This document shows, in pieces, positions 16,408-25,143 of a stretch of DNA of 36,435 bases. Source of the DNA: Oscillospiraceae bacterium (GTDB lineage: Bacteria; Bacillota; Clostridia; Oscillospirales; Acutalibacteraceae); NCBI GenBank assembly GCA_015066625.1, contig SVOC01000005.1, forward strand, positions 88,194 through 124,628. The letters run 5' to 3'. Numbering within the stretch: the stretch's first letter is position 1; each line of letters starts with the position of its first letter. Under the pieces are notes generated by a model that was given only the letters and a program-made list of their open reading frames with translations, made no database searches and had not been told where the DNA came from. The position numbers and the translations under genes were made by a program.

Positions 16408-17295
16408 ATGAAAAACTTCTCCGTTAAAAGCGGTTTCGGATTAGGTTCAATAATTTTTGCCGTTGCCGCTGTAATCACTCTCCCTTTGAGAACAATTCAG
16501 TTTTTCACCGTTCTTGAAGGCGGAACCGGATTTTTCACTTCATATGATTGGAGCGTTTATCTGCTTTACGGCTTGATTGCTGTTTCGGTGATCACATTTG
16601 CGGTGCTCGGTATTTCCAAGAGAAAAAGGCTTGACTTTAACCGCGATATCGTAAAACGTCCCGTATCGGGCATCATTTCTCTGCTGACCGCCGCCGCAGT
16701 TTTCAGCGACGGACTTATAAAGGCAGGTGCCGTTATGGATGACGGTTCTTCCCTTATCGAATATGGATATATGGGTGAGGTATCATTTAACACCGAAAAG
16801 CTTCTTTTCGGTGCCGAGGCACTGTTTGCGGTTATCTCCGCAATCTTCTTCCTTTCCCTCGGTCTTGTTTATATCACAGGTAAAACCAACGGTTCGGAGC
16901 ACAGATTGATCTGCCTTTCCCCTATAATCTGGTGCATAATCAGAATGGCATACCGTTTCACACGCACAATCAGCTACCAGCGTGTTTCGGACCTTACATT
17001 CGAGCTTCTTATGCTTGCATTCCTGATCATGTTCTTCATGGCATTTGCCCAGGTTAATTCGCAGATAAGCGATAAAAACTGCGAATGGAAGCTTGCAGGC
17101 TACGGTCTTCCCGCAGCACTGCTCGCTCTTATATGTTTCGTGCCCAGATTTATCGTCACTGTAATCGGCAAGGATTTTCTTCTCTACGAATACTCACCTG
17201 CCGAATTCTGCGATTTGGGTGCTGCAATCTTCATCTGCTCCGTTGTGTTCACAAGACTTACGGACAGAGCAGAAAAAAATGAACTTCCCGTATAA
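16408..17295 (+). CDS. Polytopic membrane protein of unknown function
   Basis: 295 residues with ribosome site AAGAGGTAAA, 14 bp after citrate synthase. About seven to eight hydrophobic segments can be counted, with a basic loop SKRKRLDFNRDIVKR after the second and an acidic extracellular-type loop before the fourth. I do not recognise a family or any catalytic motif. Its tight spacing implies cotranscription with citrate synthase and the AEC transporter. Confidence 0.7.
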   Translation: MKNFSVKSGFGLGSIIFAVAAVITLPLRTIQFFTVLEGGTGFFTSYDWSVYLLYGLIAVSVITFAVLGISKRKRLDFNRDIVKRPVSGIISLLTAAAVFSDGLIKAGAVMDDGSSLIEYGYMGEVSFNTEKLLFGAEALFAVISAIFFLSLGLVYITGKTNGSEHRLICLSPIIWCIIRMAYRFTRTISYQRVSDLTFELLMLAFLIMFFMAFAQVNSQISDKNCEWKLAGYGLPAALLALICFVPRFIVTVIGKDFLLYEYSPAEFCDLGAAIFICSVVFTRLTDRAEKNELPV

Positions 17296-17318
17296 TCAAC
17301 TGTCGAAGGATAATATTT

Positions 17319-18257
17319 ATGTTTTTTCAGAATGTTCTTATTGCAAGTGAACAGGTTGCAATTCTGTATATTCTTGTTGCCGTGGGTGCAATTGCAGATA
17401 AAGCGGGAATATACACAGAGAAGGTTGCAAAAAGCTGCACGGATTTACTTTTCTATATAATCACTCCTGCAGTTATTGTTGAAAGCTTTCTCTCTCTCGA
17501 ATACAACCCCGAAACCGCAAAAAGTCTCTTTATAGCAATGGGCTGCGGCTTTATTCTGCACATTGTTTCGGCAGGAATATCCGCGGTTGTTTTCAACCGT
17601 TGCCCCATAGATAAGAGTTGCATTTACAAGTATTCGTGTGCATACGGCAACTGCGGTTATATGGCATTACCTCTTGCTGGTGCGGTGCTCGGCAGTGAAG
17701 GCGTATTTTACTGCTCCGCCGTAATAATATCATTCCAGATTTTCAGCTTCACCCACGGAATTTACACCATCACAAAAGGCGGAGAAAAGGTTAGGTTTGA
17801 CTTCAAAAAGCTTATTCTTAACCCCGGAGTTATTTCGGTTATCATCGGTCTTCCCCTTTTCCTGCTTTCCGTAAAGCTTCCCGAAATAGTATCAAAACCG
17901 CTGGGATATATTGCAAGCCTTAACACTCCCGTTGCCATGCTCATTTTCGGCACATATATTGCCAACACCAATTTTAAGAGTATATTCAGAAATTGGCGTA
18001 TTTTTGCCGTTGCGCTTGTGAAGCTTATCATTCTGCCGCTTCTTCTCATCACCGCATTCAGATTTGCAGGCATTACGGGCTCACTGCTTGTTGCACTCTC
18101 GATTTCAGCAGGTGCACCCACAGCAAACAACACGGTTATGTTTGCTGCAAAATATGACCGAAACACCGGACTTGCCTCACAAACCGTTGCGGTGGTCAGC
18201 TTTATTTCAATAATTACCCTGCCCGTTATGATTGCTCTGGCGCAGGCAGTGGGGTGA
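17319..18257 (+). CDS. AEC family (auxin efflux carrier-like) transporter
   Basis: 312 residues, ten predicted helices in two sets of five, with ribosome site GAAGGATAA. The start QVAILYILVAVGAIADKAGIY, the segment CAYGNCGYMALPLAGAVLG and the C-terminal SISAGAPTANNTVMFAAKYD are typical of the AEC/membrane transport family. Bacterial members carry malate, malonate or other small organic acids. Its place behind citrate synthase makes an organic acid substrate reasonable, but this is inference. Confidence 0.88.
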   Translation: MFFQNVLIASEQVAILYILVAVGAIADKAGIYTEKVAKSCTDLLFYIITPAVIVESFLSLEYNPETAKSLFIAMGCGFILHIVSAGISAVVFNRCPIDKSCIYKYSCAYGNCGYMALPLAGAVLGSEGVFYCSAVIISFQIFSFTHGIYTITKGGEKVRFDFKKLILNPGVISVIIGLPLFLLSVKLPEIVSKPLGYIASLNTPVAMLIFGTYIANTNFKSIFRNWRIFAVALVKLIILPLLLITAFRFAGITGSLLVALSISAGAPTANNTVMFAAKYDRNTGLASQTVAVVSFISIITLPVMIALAQAVG

Positions 18258-18261
18258 TAAA

Positions 18262-19053
18262 TTGAGCATAAAAGAAATAATGGATGAAATTTCACCCTTG
18301 TGGGGAGTTTGTCCGTTTGATAAAATAAAAGAGGGGCTTATTGATTGCAGAGCAAAAAATCGCCTGCCCGAAAATCCGCAGTCGGTTATCGTTGCCTGCT
18401 TTCCATACCTTCTCGAAAAAGAAAACTATGAAAATATCAACATTTCAAAGTATGCCGTTGTAACCGATTATCATACCGTCGCAATAAACCGATTAAACGG
18501 TGCCGCAGAAAAACTGAAAAAGCTTTATCCCGACGAAGAATTTGTTACCTTTGCGGATAATTCGCCAGTACCCGAGGTCAGTGCCGCCTGTGCGGCAGGT
18601 CTGGGCAGTAAAGGGCTCCACACTTTGCTCATAACAGAGAAATACGGCTCATATGTTTTTATCGGCGAAATAGTGACATCCCTGGGAATTGAATGTGATG
18701 ATGTTCCCGATAAAAACTGCATCGGCTGTAAAAGATGCATTGAAAGATGTCCGTCAGGTGCATTGACGGGAAACGGCTTTGACAGAGCGTTGTGCCTTTC
18801 GGAAATCACTCAGAAAAAAGGCATTCTCACTGAAGAAGAAGCAAAGCTTATGAAGGAATGCGGCTGTGTATGGGGATGTGATATCTGTCAGGATATCTGC
18901 CCTATGAATAAAAATGCCGCAACCACACCCATTGAAGAATTCATTTTCTCCCCCATACCCTTTGTTGACGAGGGCTGCACCCTTGAAAACAGAGCCTACG
19001 AGTGGCGGGGAAGAAAAACAATAGAAAGAAATATATCACTGCACAAAAGGTGA
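18262..19053 (+). CDS. QueG-like double [4Fe-4S] protein, short form
   Basis: 263 residues from the TTG at 18262, which is preceded by GGGGTGAT at the end of the AEC gene; an ATG at 18232 overlaps that gene and has no ribosome site. The core matches epoxyqueuosine reductase: FADNSPVPE with Asp99 at the place of the catalytic Asp, then AAGLGSKGLHTLLITEKYGSYVF with a break, ferredoxin motif C153-x2-C156-x2-C159-x3-C163P and a second set C202, C206, C209, C213P. QueG reduces epoxyqueuosine to queuosine in tRNA. This protein stops soon after YEWRGRKTIERN and lacks the C-terminal HEAT-like region of the 370-residue enzymes, so it may be a QueG paralogue with another substrate. Confidence 0.75.
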   Translation: MSIKEIMDEISPLWGVCPFDKIKEGLIDCRAKNRLPENPQSVIVACFPYLLEKENYENINISKYAVVTDYHTVAINRLNGAAEKLKKLYPDEEFVTFADNSPVPEVSAACAAGLGSKGLHTLLITEKYGSYVFIGEIVTSLGIECDDVPDKNCIGCKRCIERCPSGALTGNGFDRALCLSEITQKKGILTEEEAKLMKECGCVWGCDICQDICPMNKNAATTPIEEFIFSPIPFVDEGCTLENRAYEWRGRKTIERNISLHKR

Positions 19054-19066
19054 AAGGAGAAAAACT

Positions 19067-19390
19067 ATGAAGCTTATCGTTGCAATTATCAACAATGACG
19101 ATTCTGCAAGCGTACTCAGCGAGCTTACTCACAAGGGCTACGGCGTTACAAAGCTTGCAACCTCAGGCGGTTTCCTCAAAGCAGGAAATTCAACCTTGCT
19201 TATAGGTACAGAGGATGAAAAGGTTGATGATGTTATAAGCATTATCAGTGAATTTTCACGCAAACGCACACAGATGGTTACTCCCTCACCCTCATTTATA
19301 GCAGAGGGCTTCATTTCAAGGGCTGTTGAAGTTACCGTCGGCGGTGCAACCGTTTTTGTAGTTGATGTTGACCGTTTCATAAAACTTTGA
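19067..19390 (+). CDS. darA: Cyclic-di-AMP receptor DarA (PstA, YaaQ)
   Basis: 107 residues with ribosome site AAAGGAG. The sequence MKLIVAIINNDDSASVLSEL, then KLATSGGFLKAGNSTLLIG and SRKRTQ, matches the PII-like c-di-AMP-binding family whose trimer binds one nucleotide per subunit interface. The flexible B- and T-loop region lies between these segments. It sits directly before holB and ricT, the conserved Bacillota order, which supports the assignment. Its output in the cell is not well understood. Confidence 0.93.
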   Translation: MKLIVAIINNDDSASVLSELTHKGYGVTKLATSGGFLKAGNSTLLIGTEDEKVDDVISIISEFSRKRTQMVTPSPSFIAEGFISRAVEVTVGGATVFVVDVDRFIKL

Positions 19391-19391
19391 T

Positions 19392-20270
19392 ATGAATACA
19401 TTTGATTTAAACAATCCGCTTGAAAAGTCAATATCCGCAGCCCTTCATTCAAAGAGATTCCCTCACGCCGCAATTCTTGAAGGCGGCAGTATTGGGGACA
19501 GAATGAAGCTTGCTCAGAAAATCGCCGCTGCCCTTGTCTGCTCATCGGGCGGCACGGTGCCCTGCAGTGTGTGCCCGGACTGTAAAAAGGCAGAAGCAAA
19601 CTCCCACGCGGATATTCTTTTATACACCGTCGAGGATAAGCCCAAGGCATTCAAGGTTGACTATGTGCGCGATATAAGAAGCAAGGCATATATAGTACCA
19701 AACGAAGCTGACCGCAAGGTGTTTATCCTTGAAAATTCTCACACCATGGGTGTTGAAGGTCAGAATGCAATACTCAAAATTCTTGAAGAACCGCCTGCAT
19801 ATGTGAATTTCATTCTGCTTTGTTCTTCAAAATCAGGCTTTCTGCCCACCGTACTTTCGCGCTCCGCCGTTTATAATCTTGGTCAGGCATACGCTTCAGA
19901 CGGCGATGCAATTCCCCGCGAAAAAGTAATCGAAGCCGCTTCGGCTGTTGCAAAGGCGGTTATTGCCCTTAACCATATGGAAATTGTGAAGGCGGCATCG
20001 GTTTTTGAAAAAGACCAGAAGCTTCTCAGAGCATCACTCCCTGTTATTCAGGAGATTTTTGCCTGTGCACTGAGAATAAAATATTCCGCCGAAGAAGAAA
20101 ATGAATTCGGTACACTTTCGAGTGAGCTCGCCCCCAGGCTCAGCCGCCGTGCGCTGCTTTCGCTTATTGACTGCACGGAAGAGCTTATGAAATCAATACA
20201 GCTTAACGCTAACCATAATCTTATGGTAACCGCGCTTTGCACAAAGCTCCGCAAAGCCGCAACAAGTTAA
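19392..20270 (+). CDS. holB: DNA polymerase III delta' subunit
   Basis: 292 residues, starting 1 bp after the darA stop with little ribosome site of its own, so probably translationally coupled. The clamp-loader fold is seen in HSKRFPHAAILEGG, the zinc module CSVCPDCKK, DYVRDIRSKAYIVPNE, KVFILENSHTMGVEGQNAIL and LKILEEPPAYVNFILL. As usual for delta', the P-loop is degenerate (GGSIGDRMKLA, no GKT), so it does not hydrolyse ATP. The usual SRC motif reads SRS here (LPTVLSRSA). It loads the sliding clamp with tau/gamma and delta. Confidence 0.93.
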   Translation: MNTFDLNNPLEKSISAALHSKRFPHAAILEGGSIGDRMKLAQKIAAALVCSSGGTVPCSVCPDCKKAEANSHADILLYTVEDKPKAFKVDYVRDIRSKAYIVPNEADRKVFILENSHTMGVEGQNAILKILEEPPAYVNFILLCSSKSGFLPTVLSRSAVYNLGQAYASDGDAIPREKVIEAASAVAKAVIALNHMEIVKAASVFEKDQKLLRASLPVIQEIFACALRIKYSAEEENEFGTLSSELAPRLSRRALLSLIDCTEELMKSIQLNANHNLMVTALCTKLRKAATS

Positions 20271-20295
20271 ATAATCCGATGGAGGTTTAAAATAT

Positions 20296-21162
20296 ATGGC
20301 AGAAGTTATAGGTGTCCGTTTTAAAGAAGTAGGCAAAGTGTACTACTTTGACCCCGACGGACATATTCTGAAAAAAGGAAACAGAGTTATCGTTGAAACC
20401 GTACGCGGCGTTGAATGCGGTGAGGTTGCAATGGATAACAGAGAAATATACGATGAACAGATTGTAAAGCCCCTTAAAAAGCTTATCAGAATTGCCGACG
20501 AAAAAGATATTGAGCAATTCCGCGCCAATAAGCAAAAGGAAAAGGATGCTTTTACAATCTGTCAGCAGAAGATTGCAAATCACGGTCTTGATATGAAGCT
20601 TGTTGATGTTGAATACACCTTTGACGGCGGAAAAGTTCTTTTCTACTTTACCGCAGACGGCAGAGTTGACTTCAGAGAGCTTGTGAAAGACCTTGCAGGT
20701 GTTTTCAAAACAAGAATCGAGCTCCGTCAGATTGGCGTCAGGGATGAATCAAAGATGCTGGGAGGTCTTGGCATTTGCGGCAGACCCTTCTGCTGCAGCA
20801 GCTTTTTGGGTGAATTCCAGCCCGTTTCAATCAAAATGGCAAAGGAACAGGGCCTTTCACTTAACCCCACAAAAATCAGCGGTGCCTGCGGCAGACTTAT
20901 GTGCTGCCTTAAATACGAGCAGAATGCCTACGAGCACCTTCTTAAAATTACACCCAAGCCCGGTGCAATAGTTGAAACCAACGAAGGTGCAGGTACGGTT
21001 ACGGATTTCAGCCTGCTTACAGGCAAGCTTAAAGTTCAGCTTCACAATAACCCCGATGCACAGCCCAAGGTTTTTGACAGAAAAGAAGTAAAACTTGTAA
21101 AAGATGCAAGAATTAAGGTGGCAAAGGAAGAAATTGAGGCTTTGAAGGATATAGAAGGATAA
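20296..21162 (+). CDS. ricT: PSP1 domain protein RicT (YaaT)
   Basis: 288 residues with ribosome site GGAGG. The PSP1 domain carries two Cys-rich repeats, GICGRPFCCSSF and GACGRLMCCLKYE, which match the Fe-S-binding cysteines of RicT. In Bacillus the RicA-RicF-RicT complex works with RNase Y in mRNA processing and affects sporulation and competence. RicA and RicF are not in this window. The C-terminal 70 residues form a KOW-like segment. It ends the citrate synthase to ricT run; no clear terminator is visible before the ferredoxin promoter. Confidence 0.93.
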   Translation: MAEVIGVRFKEVGKVYYFDPDGHILKKGNRVIVETVRGVECGEVAMDNREIYDEQIVKPLKKLIRIADEKDIEQFRANKQKEKDAFTICQQKIANHGLDMKLVDVEYTFDGGKVLFYFTADGRVDFRELVKDLAGVFKTRIELRQIGVRDESKMLGGLGICGRPFCCSSFLGEFQPVSIKMAKEQGLSLNPTKISGACGRLMCCLKYEQNAYEHLLKITPKPGAIVETNEGAGTVTDFSLLTGKLKVQLHNNPDAQPKVFDRKEVKLVKDARIKVAKEEIEALKDIEG

Positions 21163-21179
21163 TTTACATCAAAAACCTC

Positions 21180-21207
21180 TTGCAATTTTCGTATAATATG
21201 TTACAAT
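21180..21207 (+). promoter_or_regulatory. Promoter of the ferredoxin gene
   Basis: TTGCAA (21180-21185) and TACAAT (21202-21207) are 16 bp apart; the start codon at 21241 follows an AAGGAGGA ribosome site. A TATAAT at 21193-21198 is too close to the -35 to serve with it. Confidence 0.55.
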
Positions 21208-21240
21208 GTTCTTGAAAAAATGTTAAGGAGGAAGATCACT

Positions 21241-21411
21241 ATGGCATACATCATCAATGACGATTGCATCTCCTGCGGCGCATGTGCAGCAGAATGCCCC
21301 GTTGAAGCTATCTCCGAAGGCGATGGCAAGTATGTTATCGATGCTGACGCTTGCATCGAGTGCGGCGCTTGCGCTGACGCTTGCCCCGTTGAAGCACCCA
21401 AGGCTGAATAA
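21241..21411 (+). CDS. 2[4Fe-4S] ferredoxin, clostridial type
   Basis: 56 residues from the ATG at 21241 (AAGGAGGA, 7 nt spacing); an upstream in-frame ATG includes the ribosome site and is rejected. Two CxxCxxCxxxCP motifs are complete: C9, C12, C15, C19 and C38, C41, C44, C48. This is the small acidic electron carrier that links pyruvate:ferredoxin oxidoreductase and hydrogenase in anaerobes. It is flanked by its own promoter and a strong terminator, so it is monocistronic and probably highly expressed. Confidence 0.97.
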   Translation: MAYIINDDCISCGACAAECPVEAISEGDGKYVIDADACIECGACADACPVEAPKAE

Positions 21412-21427
21412 TCAAAACTTGGAACAT

Positions 21428-21465
21428 AACCGCTTCCCGATTTGTCGTTGGGGAGCGGTTTTTTC
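21428..21465 (+). terminator. Terminator of the ferredoxin gene
   Basis: AACCGCT pairs with AGCGGTT and CCC with GGG (one bulged T), followed by a TTTTTT run that leads into the GH30 ribosome site region. Confidence 0.88.
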
Positions 21466-21481
21466 TTAAAGGGGATTTACC

Positions 21482-22840
21482 ATGAAAATAACAATGAATA
21501 AAAACAAAAAATATCAGACCTTTGAAGGCTTCGGTGCAAGCGGAGCATGGTGGGCACAGCTTGTGGGCGGTTGGGATAACACTGACCCCGAAAGCGGTAT
21601 GCCCGTGCGTGACAGAATATCTCAGCTTCTTCACAGCAAAAAAGAAGGAATAGGTCTGCGTACATACAGATACAACATCGGTGGCGGTTCGGTTGAATCG
21701 GGCAAAGGTGAGTTCCCCGATTTTGACCGCAGAGCCGAATGCTTTGAAAACAGTAAAGGTGAATATGATTTCAGCAAAGATGCGAACGCTGTTTATATGA
21801 TGAAGCAGGCGGCAAAAGACGGTGCGGATGAAATTATTCTGTTCGTAAACTCACCCATTGAACGGCTCACCAAAAACGGCAAAGCACATCTTGATAAAAG
21901 CAGGTTTTTCAGAACAAACCTCAGCAGAAAGAATTACGGTGCATTTGCAAAATATATTCTTGATGTTACGGAGCATTTTGTGAAAGAAGGTTTACCCGTC
22001 AAATACCTTTCACCCGTCAATGAACCTTTATGGATTTGGAACGGCGGTCAGGAAGGCTGTCATTACAGCCCGTATCAAGCAGGAAAGGTTATGCAGTGTG
22101 TTGCCCGTGAAATGAGAAAACGCAAAGCACTTGACAGTGTTATGCTTTCAGGCGTTGAAAATGGCGATATCCGTTGGTTCAATAAATCCTATACAAGAGA
22201 AATGCTCAGGCACAGAGATGTAAGGGAATGTGTTGACAGCGTTGATGTTCACTCATATTTCCTCCATTCTCCCCTGCCCTTTACAAACGACAGACCTGCA
22301 TTTCTCCGCCGTTTCAGAAAATGGATGGACAGACGGTATCCCCATGTACCCGTTAAAATGAGCGAATGGTGCCATATGAACGGCGGCAAAGACCCGGGTA
22401 TGGTTTCCGCACTTGAAACCGCAAAAGTAATTTTCGAGGATATTTCAATTCTCAATGTAACTTCATGGCAACACTGGATTGCCTGCTCACGCTACAATTA
22501 CTGCGACGGTCTGATTTATATTGACCTTGAAAAGAAAAGCTTCGAAACTACCAAGCGATATTATGTAACAGGTAATTTTTCAAAGTACATACCCTACGGC
22601 GCAGTGCGTTTTGATGTAGAAACCGATGACAGTGACATTATGTCACTGGGCTTTGAAAAGAATGGCAAAACCGTTCTTATCATAATCAACCCCAAAGACA
22701 GTAAAAAAACTTTCGCTCTGCCTCAGAAAGCCCTTGTTGCCGTTACGGATAAAGACAGCAGTCTCCGTGAATACACGGCAGAAAACGAAATTGAAATAAC
22801 ACCCCAATCCGTTACAACCGTAGTTTTTGAGGTGAATTGA
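21482..22840 (+). CDS. Glycoside hydrolase family 30 enzyme, cytoplasmic
   Basis: 452 residues with ribosome site AAGGGGAT. GH30 features: the opening YQTFEGFGASGAWWAQ, GLRTYRYNIGGGS, the acid/base Glu181 in SPVNEPLWIW and the nucleophile Glu295 in VKMSEWCH, followed by SWQHWIACSRYN and a C-terminal beta domain from about residue 375. It is a retaining beta-glycosidase. Substrates in the family include beta-1,6-glucan, beta-1,6-galactan, xylan and glucosylceramide, and the subfamily cannot be fixed by eye. There is no signal peptide, so it acts on imported oligosaccharides. The next gene, a GPH symporter, starts 1 bp after its stop, which supports uptake plus intracellular cleavage. Confidence 0.92.
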   Translation: MKITMNKNKKYQTFEGFGASGAWWAQLVGGWDNTDPESGMPVRDRISQLLHSKKEGIGLRTYRYNIGGGSVESGKGEFPDFDRRAECFENSKGEYDFSKDANAVYMMKQAAKDGADEIILFVNSPIERLTKNGKAHLDKSRFFRTNLSRKNYGAFAKYILDVTEHFVKEGLPVKYLSPVNEPLWIWNGGQEGCHYSPYQAGKVMQCVAREMRKRKALDSVMLSGVENGDIRWFNKSYTREMLRHRDVRECVDSVDVHSYFLHSPLPFTNDRPAFLRRFRKWMDRRYPHVPVKMSEWCHMNGGKDPGMVSALETAKVIFEDISILNVTSWQHWIACSRYNYCDGLIYIDLEKKSFETTKRYYVTGNFSKYIPYGAVRFDVETDDSDIMSLGFEKNGKTVLIIINPKDSKKTFALPQKALVAVTDKDSSLREYTAENEIEITPQSVTTVVFEVN

Positions 22841-22841
22841 A

Positions 22842-25067
22842 ATGAACATCGTATCAACTGCAAAATCTGCCATCGGCAATTTTAAAAGCCACTGGAAAAC
22901 ACCTCCAAAAGGCAGATATATGTCCTTTAAAGAAATAACATCCCTTGCAGTAGGCGGAATCGGCGTAAGATTCATTACCTATTGCTACGGTCAGCTTATG
23001 CTTTCAACGGGCAATACCCTTATCGGCAACACCATCGGTATTGACCCCACCGCACTTTATGTTATCTACATAATCAGTCTGCTTTCGGGCTTCCCTCTCA
23101 CTGCACTCAGGGCAAGAATGATTGATAACACCCGCAGCATGAAGGGTAAATACCGACCCTACATTATTTCAATGGGTATACCTACCGTTATTTTGGGCTG
23201 TCTTTTCATATGGATGCCGTATGAGAATATGTCCCTTTTTGCAAAATGTGCGGTTGTGCTTGCCTATAACATTGGATTTCAGTTTTTCTATAACTTCTAT
23301 CTTGATTCCTACGACAGTCTGATAAATGTGCTTTCACCTAACAGTATTGAACGTTCCGATGTGCTTTCGGTAAGATGTGTTGTGGAAAATCTTTCACCTT
23401 CCATAGTCAACATCATTTTCCCTCTGCTGGCGAAGCTTATCACAGGTGAAAACACACTGTTTGATATGAGAATTTTCAGAATTCTTTATCCTCCCATGCT
23501 GTTTGTCGGTTTCTTTATTTCTCTTATTGTTTACCTTAATACCGAAGAAAAAATCGTTCAGGCAAAATCCCATTATATAAGCATACGCTTCCGTGATGCC
23601 CTTAAATCCGTTGCAAAGAACAAGTATTTCTGGATAATATCACTTGCAGGTTGGGTAGGCTTTCTTGAAGGCTCATTCAACAATATTATGCAGTGGATGT
23701 ATAACTACCAGGCGGCTTGCTCCGCAGGTCAGTATTCCGTTATTGTTGCAATAGCAGGCAACGCTTCATTCTGGCCCAATCTTATCGGACCCTACTTTAT
23801 CCGCCGATACGGTAAAAAGAAAATATTGATTTTCACAAATCTGCTCAGCGTTGTGTTTATTCTTACAATGCTTCCTATTGTAAGGCTGACAGGCACGCCC
23901 CATATAATCTGGCTTTTGCTCGCAATAACCTTTGTAAATCAGTTCATAACCTCCATGGGTCATCTTATGACTCCCGGCGTAAACGCAGATATCAGGGATT
24001 ATCAGCAGTATGTGACGGGCGAAAGAATTGACGGTATGTTTGCTGCCGTAGGTCTTATCGGCAATGTCATCACAATGGCAACAGGATTTGTATTACCTGC
24101 CATTTACGAAAGATCCGGACTCAATCAGCAGGTTGCAATAAGCCTTGGTTACGACGGCTCCAATGTATACGATGTGCTGTTTGACAGCGGATATTTTATA
24201 AACATAAGCTCCGTGCTTATTGTCGCATCGGTTTTCGGTGCACTGATGAATGTAATCCCCTATTTCTTCTATGATTTCACCGAAACAAAACAGAAAGCCG
24301 TTGTCAGCGTGCTTAAAATCAGAGCTATGTTTGAAGATTTCGGAAACGGCACTCTTTCGGATGATGTGCTCGAAGAAGGAATTTCAATCATAAACGAAGC
24401 AAAAAAATACTGCACTCAGACTCCCGAAAACCTTAAAGTAGCAAAGAAGGACGGCAAAGAAGCATTCAAGCTTGCAAAAGAAAAGAACGAAAAGATTGAA
24501 ATTGCAAGGTTTGTTTCAGATGAGCTTTGCAGATTCAATACACCGTCGGGCAAGGCAGAGCTTGATTTTGCACATAAAGTTGCTGCAGCAGGTCTTAACG
24601 GTGTGCTGGATAACAGTCTTCCCGTAATGGCAGATATCAGAAACATGCCTTGCGGTACAAAGGAAGAAAAAATGCTTCGCAAAACCGTTATCAGCCGTAT
24701 AAGAGATATTGATGAAGCAAGAAAAACCGCTTTGAAATATTTTCCCGACGGTATCAAAGAATTTGACACAGGAATACTTGACGCTCTTTTTGATGATGAA
24801 AAGAAAACAGAAACCCGTCTTATTGAGCTTTCAAAGGCAATGAAATCCGCAAAGGAAAACGGACATACGGATAAATTTGCAGGCATCAGAGAAGAAATGC
24901 AATCACTTCGCACTAAAAAGTCTGAAATTAAGAAAAATATTAAAGCAGCGGTAAAGCTTAACTCGGATTACCGCAGAGCCGCAAAACCATACCTTGATTC
25001 AATTAGAATTATCAAGCAGGCAGAAAACTACGGAAATCTTGATAAGATTGAAAATTCAACAAAATAA
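22842..25067 (+). CDS. GPH/MFS symporter with a long C-terminal helical tail
   Basis: 741 residues; start ATG 1 bp after the GH30 stop, using GAGGTGAAT inside the end of GH30. Residues 1-485 are a 12-helix GPH symporter with the family loop RSMKGKYRPYIIS near residue 90 and the GMFAAVGLIGNVITMATG segment. From about 490 to 741 follows a charged, membrane-free region rich in Lys, Glu and Ala, with likely coiled-coil stretches (for example REEMQSLRTKKSEIKKNI). GPH proteins are usually 440-510 residues, like the one at 3386-4900, so this tail adds 240. It may bind a partner or regulate transport. It probably imports the GH30 substrate. Confidence 0.88.
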   Translation: MNIVSTAKSAIGNFKSHWKTPPKGRYMSFKEITSLAVGGIGVRFITYCYGQLMLSTGNTLIGNTIGIDPTALYVIYIISLLSGFPLTALRARMIDNTRSMKGKYRPYIISMGIPTVILGCLFIWMPYENMSLFAKCAVVLAYNIGFQFFYNFYLDSYDSLINVLSPNSIERSDVLSVRCVVENLSPSIVNIIFPLLAKLITGENTLFDMRIFRILYPPMLFVGFFISLIVYLNTEEKIVQAKSHYISIRFRDALKSVAKNKYFWIISLAGWVGFLEGSFNNIMQWMYNYQAACSAGQYSVIVAIAGNASFWPNLIGPYFIRRYGKKKILIFTNLLSVVFILTMLPIVRLTGTPHIIWLLLAITFVNQFITSMGHLMTPGVNADIRDYQQYVTGERIDGMFAAVGLIGNVITMATGFVLPAIYERSGLNQQVAISLGYDGSNVYDVLFDSGYFINISSVLIVASVFGALMNVIPYFFYDFTETKQKAVVSVLKIRAMFEDFGNGTLSDDVLEEGISIINEAKKYCTQTPENLKVAKKDGKEAFKLAKEKNEKIEIARFVSDELCRFNTPSGKAELDFAHKVAAAGLNGVLDNSLPVMADIRNMPCGTKEEKMLRKTVISRIRDIDEARKTALKYFPDGIKEFDTGILDALFDDEKKTETRLIELSKAMKSAKENGHTDKFAGIREEMQSLRTKKSEIKKNIKAAVKLNSDYRRAAKPYLDSIRIIKQAENYGNLDKIENSTK

Positions 25068-25071
25068 AACC

Positions 25072-25110
25072 ACGGAGCCTTGCAAAAGCAAGGCTCCGTA
25101 TATTTTTTTG
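25072..25110 (+). terminator. Terminator of the GH30-symporter operon
   Basis: ACGGAGCCTTGC pairs perfectly over 12 bp with GCAAGGCTCCGT around an AAAA loop, followed by ATATTTTTTT. Confidence 0.92.
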
Positions 25111-25143
25111 CACAAACACATATAATTCACTGAGGTGAGTTAT

